DNA from: Gemmobacter lutimaris
GTDB taxonomy: Bacteria; Pseudomonadota; Alphaproteobacteria; Rhodobacterales; Rhodobacteraceae
Assembly: GCF_003570715.1 (NCBI RefSeq)
Contig: NZ_QXXQ01000002.1
Location: forward strand, 1-64,000
Length of the DNA: 64,000 nt
Reading direction: 5' to 3'
In this document: positions 1 to 8,260 of the stretch, one piece after another
Position numbering within the stretch: position 1 is the first letter of the stretch
How the letters are laid out: every line of letters begins with the position of its first letter
Notes under the pieces: generated by a model
The model's database searches: none
What the model saw: only the letters and a program-made list of their open reading frames with translations
What the model was told of the DNA's origin: nothing
Translations under genes and position numbers: made by a program

Positions 1-53
1 AACGGCTTCAACCGCTCCATCTGCTCGTCTGTCAGCCAGAAAAGGTTGCTCAT
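1..53 (-). CDS. IS5 family transposase, N-terminal fragment (cut by window edge)
   Basis: Only 17 codons are inside the window. The translation MSNLFWLTDEQMERLKP is the typical beginning of IS5-family transposases of Rhodobacteraceae, in which the N-terminal region binds the element ends and a DDE domain follows. I cannot see the catalytic part, so whether the element is intact is unknown. The start codon is the ATG at 53 on the minus strand. Recognition rests on this short peptide alone, and that limits the confidence. Confidence 0.6.
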   Translation of the reverse strand, partial: MSNLFWLTDEQMERLKP

Positions 54-126
54 CCTCACCCCCAATGTCCGGGAGCTTGAATCACGCAGCGACCGCAGCC
101 TCAAGCCGATCAATGGGTCCTGACCC
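1..126 (-). mobile_element. End of an IS5-type insertion sequence, truncated by the window
   Basis: The first 126 bases look like the left end of an insertion sequence that continues outside the window. They contain the start of a transposase gene (minus strand from 53) and about 70 bases of leader. On the minus strand the element would begin at 126 with GGGTCAGGACCC, a terminal sequence of the kind carried by IS5-superfamily elements. The next three bases, TCA at 127-129, would fit a TNA target duplication and are at the same time the stop codon of the neighbouring H-NS gene. The boundary is inferred because the other end is not visible. Confidence 0.6.
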
Positions 127-441
127 TCAGCCGATCACAAGGTCTTCGGCGGATTTTCCAGAGGCGAGAGCGTCCACAAACCACTGCGGTTTGCGGCCGC
201 GGCCCGACCAGGTCAGGGAGGGGTTTTCGGGGTGCCGGTATTTTGCAACTGCGGGTGCGCGGGTGGCCTTCACTTCCACGCCAACGAGATCGGCAAGCGA
301 ATATCCCATTTCACGAGCAAATGCTTCGACCTTGGCGCGGGTTTCGGCTTTCTGCCGTTCCTCATAACCGGAAATCGCCTTGGCGACATCCTTCTGCAAT
401 TGTTTCAGTTCCTTGAGTGACAAAGAGTCCAGATCAGTCAT
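127..441 (-). CDS. H-NS family nucleoid protein, HvrA-like
   Basis: This is a 104-residue protein with the layout of alphaproteobacterial H-NS-like regulators such as HvrA. An N-terminal helical oligomerisation part (residues about 5-50, rich in K, E and Q) is followed by a short linker. The C-terminal DNA-binding module (residues about 66-92) has the motif YRHPENPSLTWSGRGRKPQW, whose RGR core is known to read AT-rich minor grooves. Such proteins adjust photosynthesis, nitrogen or horizontally acquired genes depending on species. The length is normal for the family, so the insertion sequence beginning immediately at its stop codon has not shortened it. Transcription termination or mRNA stability may be affected. 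The specific regulon cannot be inferred. Confidence 0.88.
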   Translation of the reverse strand: MTDLDSLSLKELKQLQKDVAKAISGYEERQKAETRAKVEAFAREMGYSLADLVGVEVKATRAPAVAKYRHPENPSLTWSGRGRKPQWFVDALASGKSAEDLVIG

Positions 442-881
442 TCAGATCCCCAGATGTCTATTATCCAAAATCTCTATAGACCTATTTCAAACCTAACGCC
501 AATCATGCAGATCGCCGGATCGGTTTCTCTTTCACGAATTGCACCAATATCGCGCAACCTGCGCGTGGGTTTATATTTTGCAAACAACCCAGATCAAATA
601 TATCTGAAATTGCAGCCAACTTTCGATGTCTGTTTTTCTCCGGCGGTGGCTGAAAAACTGTGCGAATCAACCTGCCGGTGGTCGTGGTCGCGCCTGCCGG
701 AAAGGGTGAGATACCGCCAGACGACGGGTGCATCGCCGTGCGCTTCAGCCTGGCTGTTGTCGTGCAGCGCGATATGACGCATGGTTTAGCTGCATTGCGG
801 ATGCGAGTTTGATGCAGGTCAAGGCAGCGACGGGTCTGCCGTCCGATACCAGCCGCAACCCAGCCAACCGGAGTTCCGTCC
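442..881. other. Intergenic region between divergent hns-like gene and ccoG
   Basis: These 440 bases hold no convincing gene; the short frames inside lack a ribosome binding site and family features. The half next to the H-NS gene is AT-richer and probably carries its promoter. The half next to ccoG carries the FNR-type site at 809-822. No ccoNOQP genes or remnants are visible here. Confidence 0.7.
809..822 (+). promoter_or_regulatory. FNR/FnrL-type binding site upstream of ccoG
   Basis: The sequence TTGATGCAGGTCAA matches the FNR consensus TTGAT-N4-ATCAA with one change and the Anr/FnrL variant TTGAT-N4-GTCAA. It lies 60 bases before the ccoG start. Activation of cbb3 oxidase assembly genes by FnrL under low oxygen is established in Rhodobacter, so the position and function agree. 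Confidence 0.8.
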
Positions 882-2303
882 GTGACCAGCCCCGATACCG
901 AGCCGCACAGCCTTTACGCCGCCCGCGAACCTGTCTTTCCAAAGCGGATCAAAGGCACCTTCCGCACGCTGAAATGGTGGCTCATGGCCCTGATGCTGGG
1001 CGCCTATTACCTTGCACCGTGGATTCGCTGGGATCGTGGACCGGAACTGCCGGATCAGGCGATCCTGCTGGATATGGCGGGGCGGCGCTTCTTCTTCTTC
1101 ATGATCGAAATCTGGCCGCACGAATTCTATTTCGTTGCCGGATTGCTGATCATGGCGGGGCTTGGGCTGTTCCTGTTCACCTCGGCGGCGGGGCGGGTAT
1201 GGTGCGGCTATGCCTGTCCGCAGACCGTCTGGACCGACCTGATGATTCTGGTCGAACGCTGGGTCGAGGGTGACCGGAACGCCCGGCTGCGACTGTTTCG
1301 GCAAAAATGGGATGCCGAGAAGATCCGCAAGCGCCTGCTGAAATGGGCGCTGTGGCTGCTGATCGGTCTGGCGACTGGCGGGGCGTGGATCTTCTATTTC
1401 ACCGACGCGCCGACGCTGGCGCGCGATCTGGTGACCGGCAATGCCCATCCCATCGCCTATACGACGCTGTTCATCCTTACGGCGACAACCTTCGCCTTTG
1501 GCGGCTTCTTCCGCGAACAGGTCTGCATCTACGCCTGCCCGTGGCCGCGCATTCAGGCCGCGATGATGGACGAGGATACGCTGACCATCGGTTACCGCGA
1601 ATGGCGGGGCGAGCCGCGCGGCAAGCCGGGTGTGGCGGGCAATGGCGACTGCATCGACTGCAAGGCTTGCGTCAACGTCTGCCCGATGGGCATCGACATC
1701 CGCAACGGGCAGCAACTGGCCTGCATCACCTGTGGCCTGTGCATCGACGCCTGTAACGAGATTATGGACAAGATCGGCAAGCCGCGTGACCTGATCGGCT
1801 ATCTTGCCCTGACCGATGAAACCCGCGAACGCGCCGGCGAGACGCCGAAATCGGTGTGGAAACATGTGTTCCGCCCGCGCACCATCCTTTACACGACACT
1901 GTGGACCGCGGTTGGGGTCGGCCTTCTGGTCGCCCTGTTCATGCGCTCGGACATCGACGTAAACGTCTCGCCGATCCGCAACCCGCTGTATGTCACCCTG
2001 TCGGATGGCACGATCCGCAACGCCTATGACCTGCGGCTGCGCAACAAGCTGGGGGCGGCGCATGACTATGCGATCAGCGCCACTTCAGATGCCGATCTGC
2101 GGGTGCGGATCGAGGGCACCGATGGCGATACCGTGAACGTGCCGGCCAATGACACGCTGTCGGTCCGCATGTATCTTGAGGCCACGCCGGACAGCCCGGC
2201 GGCCAATCAGGAACGCACCGACGTGCGGCTCTGGATCAAGGACGCCGATGGCGGTGACACGCGGATCCATCATGACACGGTGTTCCACGGGAAGGACAAA
2301 TAA
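882..2303 (+). CDS. ccoG: Cytochrome c oxidase accessory protein CcoG (RdxB/FixG)
   Basis: This 473-residue membrane iron-sulfur protein is required for cbb3-type oxidase biogenesis; CcoG family members are reported to act as copper(II) reductases supplying Cu(I). Several hydrophobic segments lie in the first 240 residues. Two membrane cysteine motifs, GYACP near 108 and YACPW near 215, are present, followed by two ferredoxin-like cysteine clusters (CIDCKACVNVCP near 257 and CITCGLCIDAC near 281). The C-terminal periplasmic part is an IG-like domain. The start is GTG at 882, with GGAG about 8 bases upstream. It is the first gene of ccoGHIS. The oxidase structural genes ccoNOQP, often directly upstream, are absent here. 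Confidence 0.96.
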   Translation: MTSPDTEPHSLYAAREPVFPKRIKGTFRTLKWWLMALMLGAYYLAPWIRWDRGPELPDQAILLDMAGRRFFFFMIEIWPHEFYFVAGLLIMAGLGLFLFTSAAGRVWCGYACPQTVWTDLMILVERWVEGDRNARLRLFRQKWDAEKIRKRLLKWALWLLIGLATGGAWIFYFTDAPTLARDLVTGNAHPIAYTTLFILTATTFAFGGFFREQVCIYACPWPRIQAAMMDEDTLTIGYREWRGEPRGKPGVAGNGDCIDCKACVNVCPMGIDIRNGQQLACITCGLCIDACNEIMDKIGKPRDLIGYLALTDETRERAGETPKSVWKHVFRPRTILYTTLWTAVGVGLLVALFMRSDIDVNVSPIRNPLYVTLSDGTIRNAYDLRLRNKLGAAHDYAISATSDADLRVRIEGTDGDTVNVPANDTLSVRMYLEATPDSPAANQERTDVRLWIKDADGGDTRIHHDTVFHGKDK

Positions 2304-2304
2304 G

Positions 2305-2760
2305 ATGGGCGAGATCACCGGGCGTCAGGTATTGGGTTTCACCGTCGGGGCTTTCGCCGTCATCATCGGGGTCAATGTGCTGATGGCCTACAAGGCGATC
2401 AGCACCTTCCCGGGGCTTGAGGTCGATAACTCCTATGTTGCCTCGCAGACCTTCGATACCGACCGGAAGGCGCAGGAATCCTTGGGCTGGCTGCTGGTGC
2501 CTGAATACCGCAAGGGCGAGGGGTTGCACCTTACCTTCACCGATGCGGGTGGCCAGCCCGTGCCGGTGCAGGGCTTGACGGTGCTGATCGGTCGCACCAC
2601 CACGGCGGCGGAGGACCAGACGCCCTCATTCGTGCGGGAGGCGGGCGTCTACAAGGCGCCGATCGAACTGGCACCGGGCAAATGGATGTTGCATGTCGAA
2701 GCCCATGCCGAGGATGGCACCTTGTTCCGGCAGCGGCTGGATCTGTTTGTTCGGGGGTAG
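2305..2760 (+). CDS. ccoH: CcoH/FixH (RdxH), cbb3 oxidase assembly protein
   Basis: A 151-residue membrane-anchored protein of the FixH family. Residues about 8-30 form one transmembrane helix (GFTVGAFAVIIGVNVLMAYK); the remainder is a periplasmic beta-rich domain. In other bacteria CcoH stabilises the late cbb3 assembly intermediate. The open frame extends upstream into ccoG, but the ATG at 2305, one base after the ccoG stop, gives the normal family length and puts the membrane helix near the N-terminus. It belongs to the same operon as ccoG and ccoI, with ccoI starting 3 bases after its stop. Confidence 0.93.
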   Translation: MGEITGRQVLGFTVGAFAVIIGVNVLMAYKAISTFPGLEVDNSYVASQTFDTDRKAQESLGWLLVPEYRKGEGLHLTFTDAGGQPVPVQGLTVLIGRTTTAAEDQTPSFVREAGVYKAPIELAPGKWMLHVEAHAEDGTLFRQRLDLFVRG

Positions 2761-2763
2761 GCC

Positions 2764-4983
2764 ATGACGCTGGCGCAGCGCATCGACCCGCTGCCGGAGG
2801 AAACCGGCCATGCCGCCCCCTCGGCCTGTCCCGCTTGCGTGGCGGCGCCTTCGGCGGAACAGCTTGCACGGATGGCGGCGCCGGCGGATGCGCGGCTGAT
2901 GCTGTCGGTGCCGATGGCGCATTGCGCGGTCTGCATCTCGACGGTTGAACAGGCGCTGGCGGATGTGCCGGGTGTGCGCTCGGCGCGCATGAACCTGACT
3001 CTGAAGCGTGTCTCGGTCGAGGCCGAGCCGGAGATTGACGCCACGCCGCTGATCGCGGCGCTGAAGGGCGTGGGCTACGAGGCGCACGAACTGGACGCGG
3101 GCCTGCTGAGCGCGACCGAGACCGACAAGCAGGGCCGTGACCTGCTGATGCGGCTGGGTGTTGCCGGTTTCTCCATGATGAACGTCATGCTTCTGTCGGT
3201 CGCCGTCTGGTCGGGGGCCGAGGATGCGACGCGCGACATGTTCCACTGGATTTCGGCTGCCATCGCGCTGCCGACCGTGGTCTTTGCCGGTCAGCCCTTC
3301 TTCAAATCCGCTTGGGCCTCGTTGCGTGTCGGGCGGCTGGGGATGGACGTGCCGATCAGCCTCGCGTTGATCCTCGCCTCGGCCATCTCGGTTTTCGAGA
3401 CGATGAACTCCGGTCATCATGCCTATTTCGATGCGGCTGTGATGCTGGCCTTCTTCCTGCTGGCAGGGCGCTATCTGGATCACCGCACCCGCGCGGTGGC
3501 GCGGTCGGCGGCCGAGGAACTGGCGGCACTGGAAGTGCCGCGCGCGACCGTGCTGCGCGACGGCGAGGAGGTGACTGTCGCCATTTCGGAAATCGCGGTG
3601 GGCGAGTTGGTGCGGGTGCGCCCCGGCGGCAGGATGCCGGTGGACGGTGTGGTCGTCGAGGGCACGTCGGAACTGGACCGTTCGCTGCTGACCGGGGAAA
3701 GCCTGCCGGTCTGGACCGGCCCCGATACCGTGGTCAGCGCGGGCGAGGTCAACCTGACCGGCCCTCTGACCTTGCGCGTCACAGCGGCGGGGCGGGATTC
3801 GAGCCTGCACCGCATGGCCGATCTGGTCGCGGTGGCCGAGGCGGCCAAGACCCGCTACACCAGCCTTGCCGAACGCGCGGCGCGCGCCTATTCGCCGCTG
3901 GTTCATCTGCTCAGCTTTTCCGCCTTCGGGTTCTGGATGTGGAAAACCGGGGGCGATCTGCGCTATGCGGTCAATATCTCTGCTGCCGTGCTGATCATCA
4001 CCTGCCCCTGCGCGCTGGGGCTGGCGGTGCCGGCGGTGGTGACCGCGGCCTCGGGCAAGCTGTTCCGCAAGGGGTTGCTCATCAAGGATGGCACCGCGCT
4101 GGAGCGGTTGGCCGAGGTGGATACCGTCGTCTTCGACAAGACCGGGACGCTGACACTGGGTGTGCCGGAGCTGACCAATCTGGGCGACCATCCGCGTCAG
4201 GCGGCCGAAGTGGCGATGGCACTGGCCGGGGCTTCGGCGCATCCGCTGGCGCAATCGCTGGTGCAGGCGGGGCGTGCGGCGGGGCTGCAACCGGCGCAGG
4301 TATCCGATCTGCGCGAGGTGCCGGGCTATGGTGTCGAAGGGCAATGGCGTGGCCGCCGGGTGCGGTTGGGTCGCGCTGGCTGGTGCGCGGCCGAGGCGCT
4401 GCCGGTGACGGCGACCTATCTTTGCACCGGCGAGGGCAGCCCGCGCGCCTTCACCTTCGCCGACCGGCTGCGCCCCGGCGCCGCCGAGGCGGTGGCCGCC
4501 TTGCAGGCGCAGGGCAAGGACATCCGGCTGATTTCCGGCGATGCCGAGGGTGCGGTGGCCGATCTGGCCGGGCGGCTGGGCATCCGGCACTGGACCGCCG
4601 GCGCGCTGCCGGCTGAGAAAGCCGCCGAAGTTGCGGCGCTGACTGCGGCCGGGCACAAGGTGCTGATGGTGGGGGACGGGCTGAACGACACCGCCGCGCT
4701 GACGGCGGCGGATGTGTCGATCTCGCCCGCGACCGCGCTGGACGCGGCGCGCACCGCCTCGGACATCGTGCTGCTGGGGCAGGATATGGCACCGATTGCC
4801 GATGCGACCCGGATCGCACGGCAATCGACGCGGCGGATTCGCGAGAATTTCAGCATTTCCGCGCTTTACAACGTGGTTGCGGTGCCGCTGGCACTGGTGG
4901 GGCTGGCCACGCCGCTGGCGGCTGCGCTGGCGATGTCGCTGTCATCCATTTCCGTGACGCTGAACGCGCTGCGGCTGAAATGA
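2764..4983 (+). CDS. ccoI: Copper-exporting P1B-type ATPase CcoI (RdxI/FixI)
   Basis: A 739-residue heavy-metal P-type ATPase that moves Cu(I) across the inner membrane for insertion into the cbb3 oxidase. A short cysteine-bearing N-terminal tail (CPAC near 20) precedes a heavy-metal-associated domain with CAVC near residue 55. Paired helices follow, then the actuator loop TGES near 310, the membrane metal motif CPC near 413, the phosphorylation motif DKTGT near 457, the HP motif in SAHPLA and the hinge GDGLND near 638. All catalytic signatures are intact. It lies between ccoH and ccoS, which distinguishes it from CopA-type detoxifying exporters. Confidence 0.96.
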   Translation: MTLAQRIDPLPEETGHAAPSACPACVAAPSAEQLARMAAPADARLMLSVPMAHCAVCISTVEQALADVPGVRSARMNLTLKRVSVEAEPEIDATPLIAALKGVGYEAHELDAGLLSATETDKQGRDLLMRLGVAGFSMMNVMLLSVAVWSGAEDATRDMFHWISAAIALPTVVFAGQPFFKSAWASLRVGRLGMDVPISLALILASAISVFETMNSGHHAYFDAAVMLAFFLLAGRYLDHRTRAVARSAAEELAALEVPRATVLRDGEEVTVAISEIAVGELVRVRPGGRMPVDGVVVEGTSELDRSLLTGESLPVWTGPDTVVSAGEVNLTGPLTLRVTAAGRDSSLHRMADLVAVAEAAKTRYTSLAERAARAYSPLVHLLSFSAFGFWMWKTGGDLRYAVNISAAVLIITCPCALGLAVPAVVTAASGKLFRKGLLIKDGTALERLAEVDTVVFDKTGTLTLGVPELTNLGDHPRQAAEVAMALAGASAHPLAQSLVQAGRAAGLQPAQVSDLREVPGYGVEGQWRGRRVRLGRAGWCAAEALPVTATYLCTGEGSPRAFTFADRLRPGAAEAVAALQAQGKDIRLISGDAEGAVADLAGRLGIRHWTAGALPAEKAAEVAALTAAGHKVLMVGDGLNDTAALTAADVSISPATALDAARTASDIVLLGQDMAPIADATRIARQSTRRIRENFSISALYNVVAVPLALVGLATPLAAALAMSLSSISVTLNALRLK

Positions 4984-4990
4984 GGCTGGA

Positions 4991-5149
4991 ATGGGTATCC
5001 TGACGTTTCTGATTCCGATCTCGCTGTTCATGGGCGGAGTCGGGCTGGTGGCGTTTTTCTGGGCGCTGAAGAAGGGGCAGTTTGACGATCCGCAGGGGGA
5101 TGCGAACCGCATCCTGACCACAGATTACGACGACCATCCCAAGCCGTGA
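4991..5149 (+). CDS. ccoS: CcoS, cbb3-type oxidase assembly protein
   Basis: A 52-residue protein beginning MGILTFLIPISLFMGGVGLV, with one N-terminal membrane helix followed by FFWALKKGQFDDPQGDANRI. The motif in which a helix precedes LKKGQFDD(P/L)xGDAxRIL is characteristic of CcoS. Family members are needed for cofactor insertion into the oxidase core subunit. It starts 7 bases after the ccoI stop and ends the operon. The gene is too short for many gene finders but is unambiguous by motif and position. Confidence 0.93.
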   Translation: MGILTFLIPISLFMGGVGLVAFFWALKKGQFDDPQGDANRILTTDYDDHPKP

Positions 5150-5156
5150 TGTGGAA

Positions 5157-5223
5157 AGGGGGGCTGTCTGCCCCCCTCGCCCCTGCGGGGCACCCCCCGA
5201 GGATATTTTTGCCAAGATGAAGG
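5157..5223 (+). repeat. Intergenic palindromic repeat, copy 1
   Basis: The segment between the converging ccoS and hemC genes forms two successive hairpins: a GGGGGGC stem at 5158-5164 pairing with 5170-5176, and GCCCC-TGC-GGGGC at 5079+100 (5179-5191). It ends with a GGATATTTTTGCCAAGATGAA-like tail. The same architecture occurs at 12747-12802, and a weaker version near 40120. It resembles the dispersed intergenic repeats common in Rhodobacteraceae genomes and may also serve as a terminator for both flanking genes. Confidence 0.65.
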
Positions 5224-5224
5224 C

Positions 5225-6187
5225 TCAGCGCCAGGCGAAGAAGTCTTTCGGGGCTTGCGCCAGCAAGTCGGCGGCGAGGTGGCGGCCAAGGGCAGCGCCA
5301 TCGCTGGCAGGGCCGCGAATGTCGCCGGTGATGGTTTCGGAACCGTCGGGACGCAGAATCTCGCCGCGCAGCCAGAGGTCGGTGCCGTCCAGCAGCGCAA
5401 GCCCGGCGATGGGGGTTTCGCAGGACCCATCCAGCGCTGCCAGATAGGCACGCTCGGCAGCAAGGCGCAGGCCGGTGGGCGCGTGGTGCAGCGCGGCGAG
5501 CATCGCTTCGGTGCGCGGATCGTTCAGGCGTCGCTCCACACCGATGGCGCCTTGCGCGACGGCGGGCAGCATGTCTTCGGGTTCGATGGCGGAGCGGGCG
5601 ACATGCGCCATGCCCAGCCGGTTCAGTCCGGCCATGGCAAGGAAGGTGGCCGAGGCCACGCCATCTGCCAGCTTCTTCATCCGGGTCTGAACGTTGCCGC
5701 GAAATTCCACCACCTCCAGATCCGGGCGGCGCGCTTTCAACTGTGCACGGCGGCGCAGGCTGGATGAGCCGACGCGGGCACCCTGCGGCAGGTCGGTGAT
5801 GCCGGTGGCGGTGGCGGAGACGAAGGCGTCGCGCACATCCTCCCGCGGGAGGTAGCAATCGAGGATCAGCCCCCCGGGCTGCGCCACCGGCATGTCCTTC
5901 ATCGAATGGACAGCGATGTCGATGCCCCCGGACAAGAGTGCCTCTTCGATTTCCTTGGTGAAGAGGCCCTTGTTGCCGATCTCCTTCAGCGGACGGTCGG
6001 CGGCGATCAGCACCGAATCGTCGCCGGTGGTCTTGATAACCACGATGCGGAAGGCGTCTTCGGGCAGGCCGAAGGCGGCCATCAGCCGGTCGCGCGTCTC
6101 ATGGGCCTGAGCCAGCGCCAGCGGCGAGCCGCGGGTGCCGATCTTCAGCGGTTCGGCGGGGGTGGGGAGTGCGAGCGTCATGCCCAT
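5225..6187 (-). CDS. hemC: Hydroxymethylbilane synthase (porphobilinogen deaminase)
   Basis: This protein joins four porphobilinogen molecules into hydroxymethylbilane in tetrapyrrole (heme, bacteriochlorophyll) biosynthesis. It is about 320 residues long and begins with the conserved block KIGTRGSPLALAQ. It contains GNVQTRMKKL and the dipyrromethane-cofactor cysteine in LDGSCETPIAGLA (residue about 256). The open frame extends to 6217. The ATG at 6187 is preferred because AAGG lies 8 bases upstream on the minus strand. It converges on ccoS across a palindromic repeat. The following gene on the same strand, a peptidase, ends only a few tens of bases upstream. Confidence 0.95.
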   Translation of the reverse strand: MGMTLALPTPAEPLKIGTRGSPLALAQAHETRDRLMAAFGLPEDAFRIVVIKTTGDDSVLIAADRPLKEIGNKGLFTKEIEEALLSGGIDIAVHSMKDMPVAQPGGLILDCYLPREDVRDAFVSATATGITDLPQGARVGSSSLRRRAQLKARRPDLEVVEFRGNVQTRMKKLADGVASATFLAMAGLNRLGMAHVARSAIEPEDMLPAVAQGAIGVERRLNDPRTEAMLAALHHAPTGLRLAAERAYLAALDGSCETPIAGLALLDGTDLWLRGEILRPDGSETITGDIRGPASDGAALGRHLAADLLAQAPKDFFAWR

Positions 6188-6220
6188 CGGCATAGCCTTG
6201 CGGCGCCTGCCTTGCAACGG

Positions 6221-7528
6221 TCAGCGCGCCGCAGGGGCCAGCAGATCCGCCAGAACCAGCGCCATGACAAGGGCGCTGTCCTGCATGTCCTGCACACCGA
6301 CCCATTCATCGGGTTGATGCGCCAGATGCAGCAGGCCCGGCCCGTAGGCGATGCAGTTCTTCAGCCGTCCGATGCGGTCGATGTGTTTCTGGTCATAGGT
6401 GCCCGGCGAGACGACGTAATCGGCGACCTGACCCAGCACCTTTTCGATGGCGGCGGCGGTGGATCGCACCACAGGGGCTGTGCGTTCCGTCATCGTGGGC
6501 TGCACCTCGAACAGGTCGCGGATGGTGTAATCGAATCCGGGGCGGCTGGATTTCAGCCCGTCGAGCAGGCTCGTCATCTCAGCCTTCACCTCGGGCAGGG
6601 CTTCCTCGATCAGGAAGCGGCGGTCCAGCACGATGCGGCAGCGGTCGGCGACGCAGGGCGCGGGCAGGCCGGTGAAGCCGGGTTCCGGCTCCGCCTCGCC
6701 GCCGTGGATCGAGTTGATGTTCAGCGTCGATTGCCGGGCACCCTCGGGCACCACCGGCATGGCAGTGTGCTTGGTGGCGAGATGGGGATAAAGCCGGTGC
6801 TCGATCTCTTCCAGCACGGCGCCCATATGGCGGATAGCGCTGTCGCCGAGGAAGGGCATGGAGCCATGGGCGATCCGGCCCTTGGTTTCCACCTCGGCCC
6901 ACCAGACGCCGCGATGGCCCAGACAGATACGGTCCTTGTGCAGGGGTTCGGGGATGATGACGTGTTGCACGCGGTCGGGGTCGAACCAGCCCTGTTCGGC
7001 TAGGTAGGCGACACCGCCATAGCCGCCGGATTCCTCGTCTGCCGTGGCGCTGATTTCGATGGCACCGGAGAAATCGGGGCAGGTGGCGATGAAGGCTTCG
7101 GCCGCGATGATGCTGGCGGCAAGGCCGCCCTTCATGTCGCAGGCGCCGCGGCCATAGATGCGGTCACCGTCCAGTTCGCCGCCAAAGGGATCGCGGGTCC
7201 AGCCGTGGCCGACCTCCACCACATCGTGATGGCTGTTGAAATGCACGCAATAGCCGGGTGCGCTGCCTTCACGCCGCGCCACCATGTTCCAGCGCGGCCA
7301 TGTCTCGCTGTCGCCCGGCGCGCCCTCGGCCCGCACCAGCGCGGTGATGAAGCCGCGCGCCGACAGCCGGTCGGACAGGTAATCGCAGATCTCGCGGTAA
7401 TGTCGCCCCGGCGGGTTCAGCGTGGGAATGCGGATCAGATCCTGCGTCAGCGCGATCAGATCATCGCGGCGGGCGGCGATTTCGGCGGTGAGGCGGGGGT
7501 GCAGATCGGGTTCCATGTTGCGGATCAT
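6221..7528 (-). CDS. M20 family metallopeptidase (ArgE/DapE-type deacylase)
   Basis: About 435 residues. The protein has the dizinc M20 architecture: the first metal histidine in HFNSHHDVVEVG, the bridging aspartate in GRGACDMKGG and the catalytic glutamates in ATADEESGG. The dimerisation lid occupies the middle. A late metal histidine sits near the C-terminus in LLHLAHQPDEW. Relatives hydrolyse N-acyl amino acids or peptides (acetylornithine, succinyl-diaminopimelate and others). Substrate cannot be assigned because there are no arginine or lysine pathway genes nearby. The open frame reads much further upstream, but the family-typical start is at 7528 or 7516. The neighbouring cyclase-family gene diverges from 7553. 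Confidence 0.88.
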   Translation of the reverse strand: MIRNMEPDLHPRLTAEIAARRDDLIALTQDLIRIPTLNPPGRHYREICDYLSDRLSARGFITALVRAEGAPGDSETWPRWNMVARREGSAPGYCVHFNSHHDVVEVGHGWTRDPFGGELDGDRIYGRGACDMKGGLAASIIAAEAFIATCPDFSGAIEISATADEESGGYGGVAYLAEQGWFDPDRVQHVIIPEPLHKDRICLGHRGVWWAEVETKGRIAHGSMPFLGDSAIRHMGAVLEEIEHRLYPHLATKHTAMPVVPEGARQSTLNINSIHGGEAEPEPGFTGLPAPCVADRCRIVLDRRFLIEEALPEVKAEMTSLLDGLKSSRPGFDYTIRDLFEVQPTMTERTAPVVRSTAAAIEKVLGQVADYVVSPGTYDQKHIDRIGRLKNCIAYGPGLLHLAHQPDEWVGVQDMQDSALVMALVLADLLAPAAR

Positions 7529-7552
7529 AGGGACGCGGCCTAGCGTTCGGCA

Positions 7553-8131
7553 ATGGACTGGATCGACCTTACCCGCCCGATGGACGAAACGCTGACGGTT
7601 TACGCGGAGCCGGGCTATTCCGACCCGCCGTTCCGCGTTGAACCTTGGTGCGACATCGCCGGGCAGGGCTATGCGGTGCAGCGGCTCGCGCTCGGCACGC
7701 AATGCGGCACCCATATCGACGCCCCTGCGCATATGGCGGAAGGTGGCGTCACGCTGGAGGCGCTGCCGGTTTCCGCGCTGGTCGGGCGATATGTCACGCT
7801 GCGGCCGGGGCAGGTGCCGGAGCGGGGTGACGCGACGCTGCTGTTCGTCGATGGCACGGTGGGGCCGATTGCGCGGGCCGGGTTCGACGCGGCGCTGGCG
7901 CTGGGCTTTCCGGTCTGGGTCATGGCGGGCGGGTTGCAGGTGGCGGGGGAGGAGCCATTGTTCCTGCACCGCGCCCTTGCGCGGGCCGGGATCTATCTGG
8001 TCGAGGATCTGGACGAGACCGCCGCCGCGCACCTGCCCGACCGGGGAGAGATCATCGCGCTGCCTTTGTGTCTGGTCGGCACCAGCGGGGCGCCGTGCCG
8101 GGTTCTGGCGCGTGGTGATGTGCTGCGTTGA
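7553..8131 (+). CDS. Cyclase family protein (kynurenine formamidase-like hydrolase)
   Basis: A 192-residue metal-dependent hydrolase of the cyclase/KynB superfamily. The signature CGTHIDAPAHM (residues about 50-60) supplies the H-x3-D-x3-H metal-binding residues, and N-terminal DLTRPMDETLTVY is typical. Members hydrolyse N-formylkynurenine, isatin or similar cyclic or formylated amides. Without kynurenine-pathway neighbours the substrate stays open. It diverges from the M20 peptidase with only 24 bases between starts. Its GC-rich codon use matches the surroundings. Confidence 0.85.
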   Translation: MDWIDLTRPMDETLTVYAEPGYSDPPFRVEPWCDIAGQGYAVQRLALGTQCGTHIDAPAHMAEGGVTLEALPVSALVGRYVTLRPGQVPERGDATLLFVDGTVGPIARAGFDAALALGFPVWVMAGGLQVAGEEPLFLHRALARAGIYLVEDLDETAAAHLPDRGEIIALPLCLVGTSGAPCRVLARGDVLR

Positions 8132-8260
8132 TTTTCCCGCCCGGCTGGCGCAGGCTTGGGGGGTAAGCGTGTCAGGCCGCGCGCAATTTTTCCGCGCGTG
8201 GTTCTGGTAAGGTGCCTGTGACCCGCACATATGTAAACGAGATTCACTTGGAGGAGCCAG

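Noticed and set aside
454-777. A 107-codon frame in the hns-ccoG gap
   Set aside because: No similarity pattern, odd residue composition and no ribosome binding site; the region looks regulatory.
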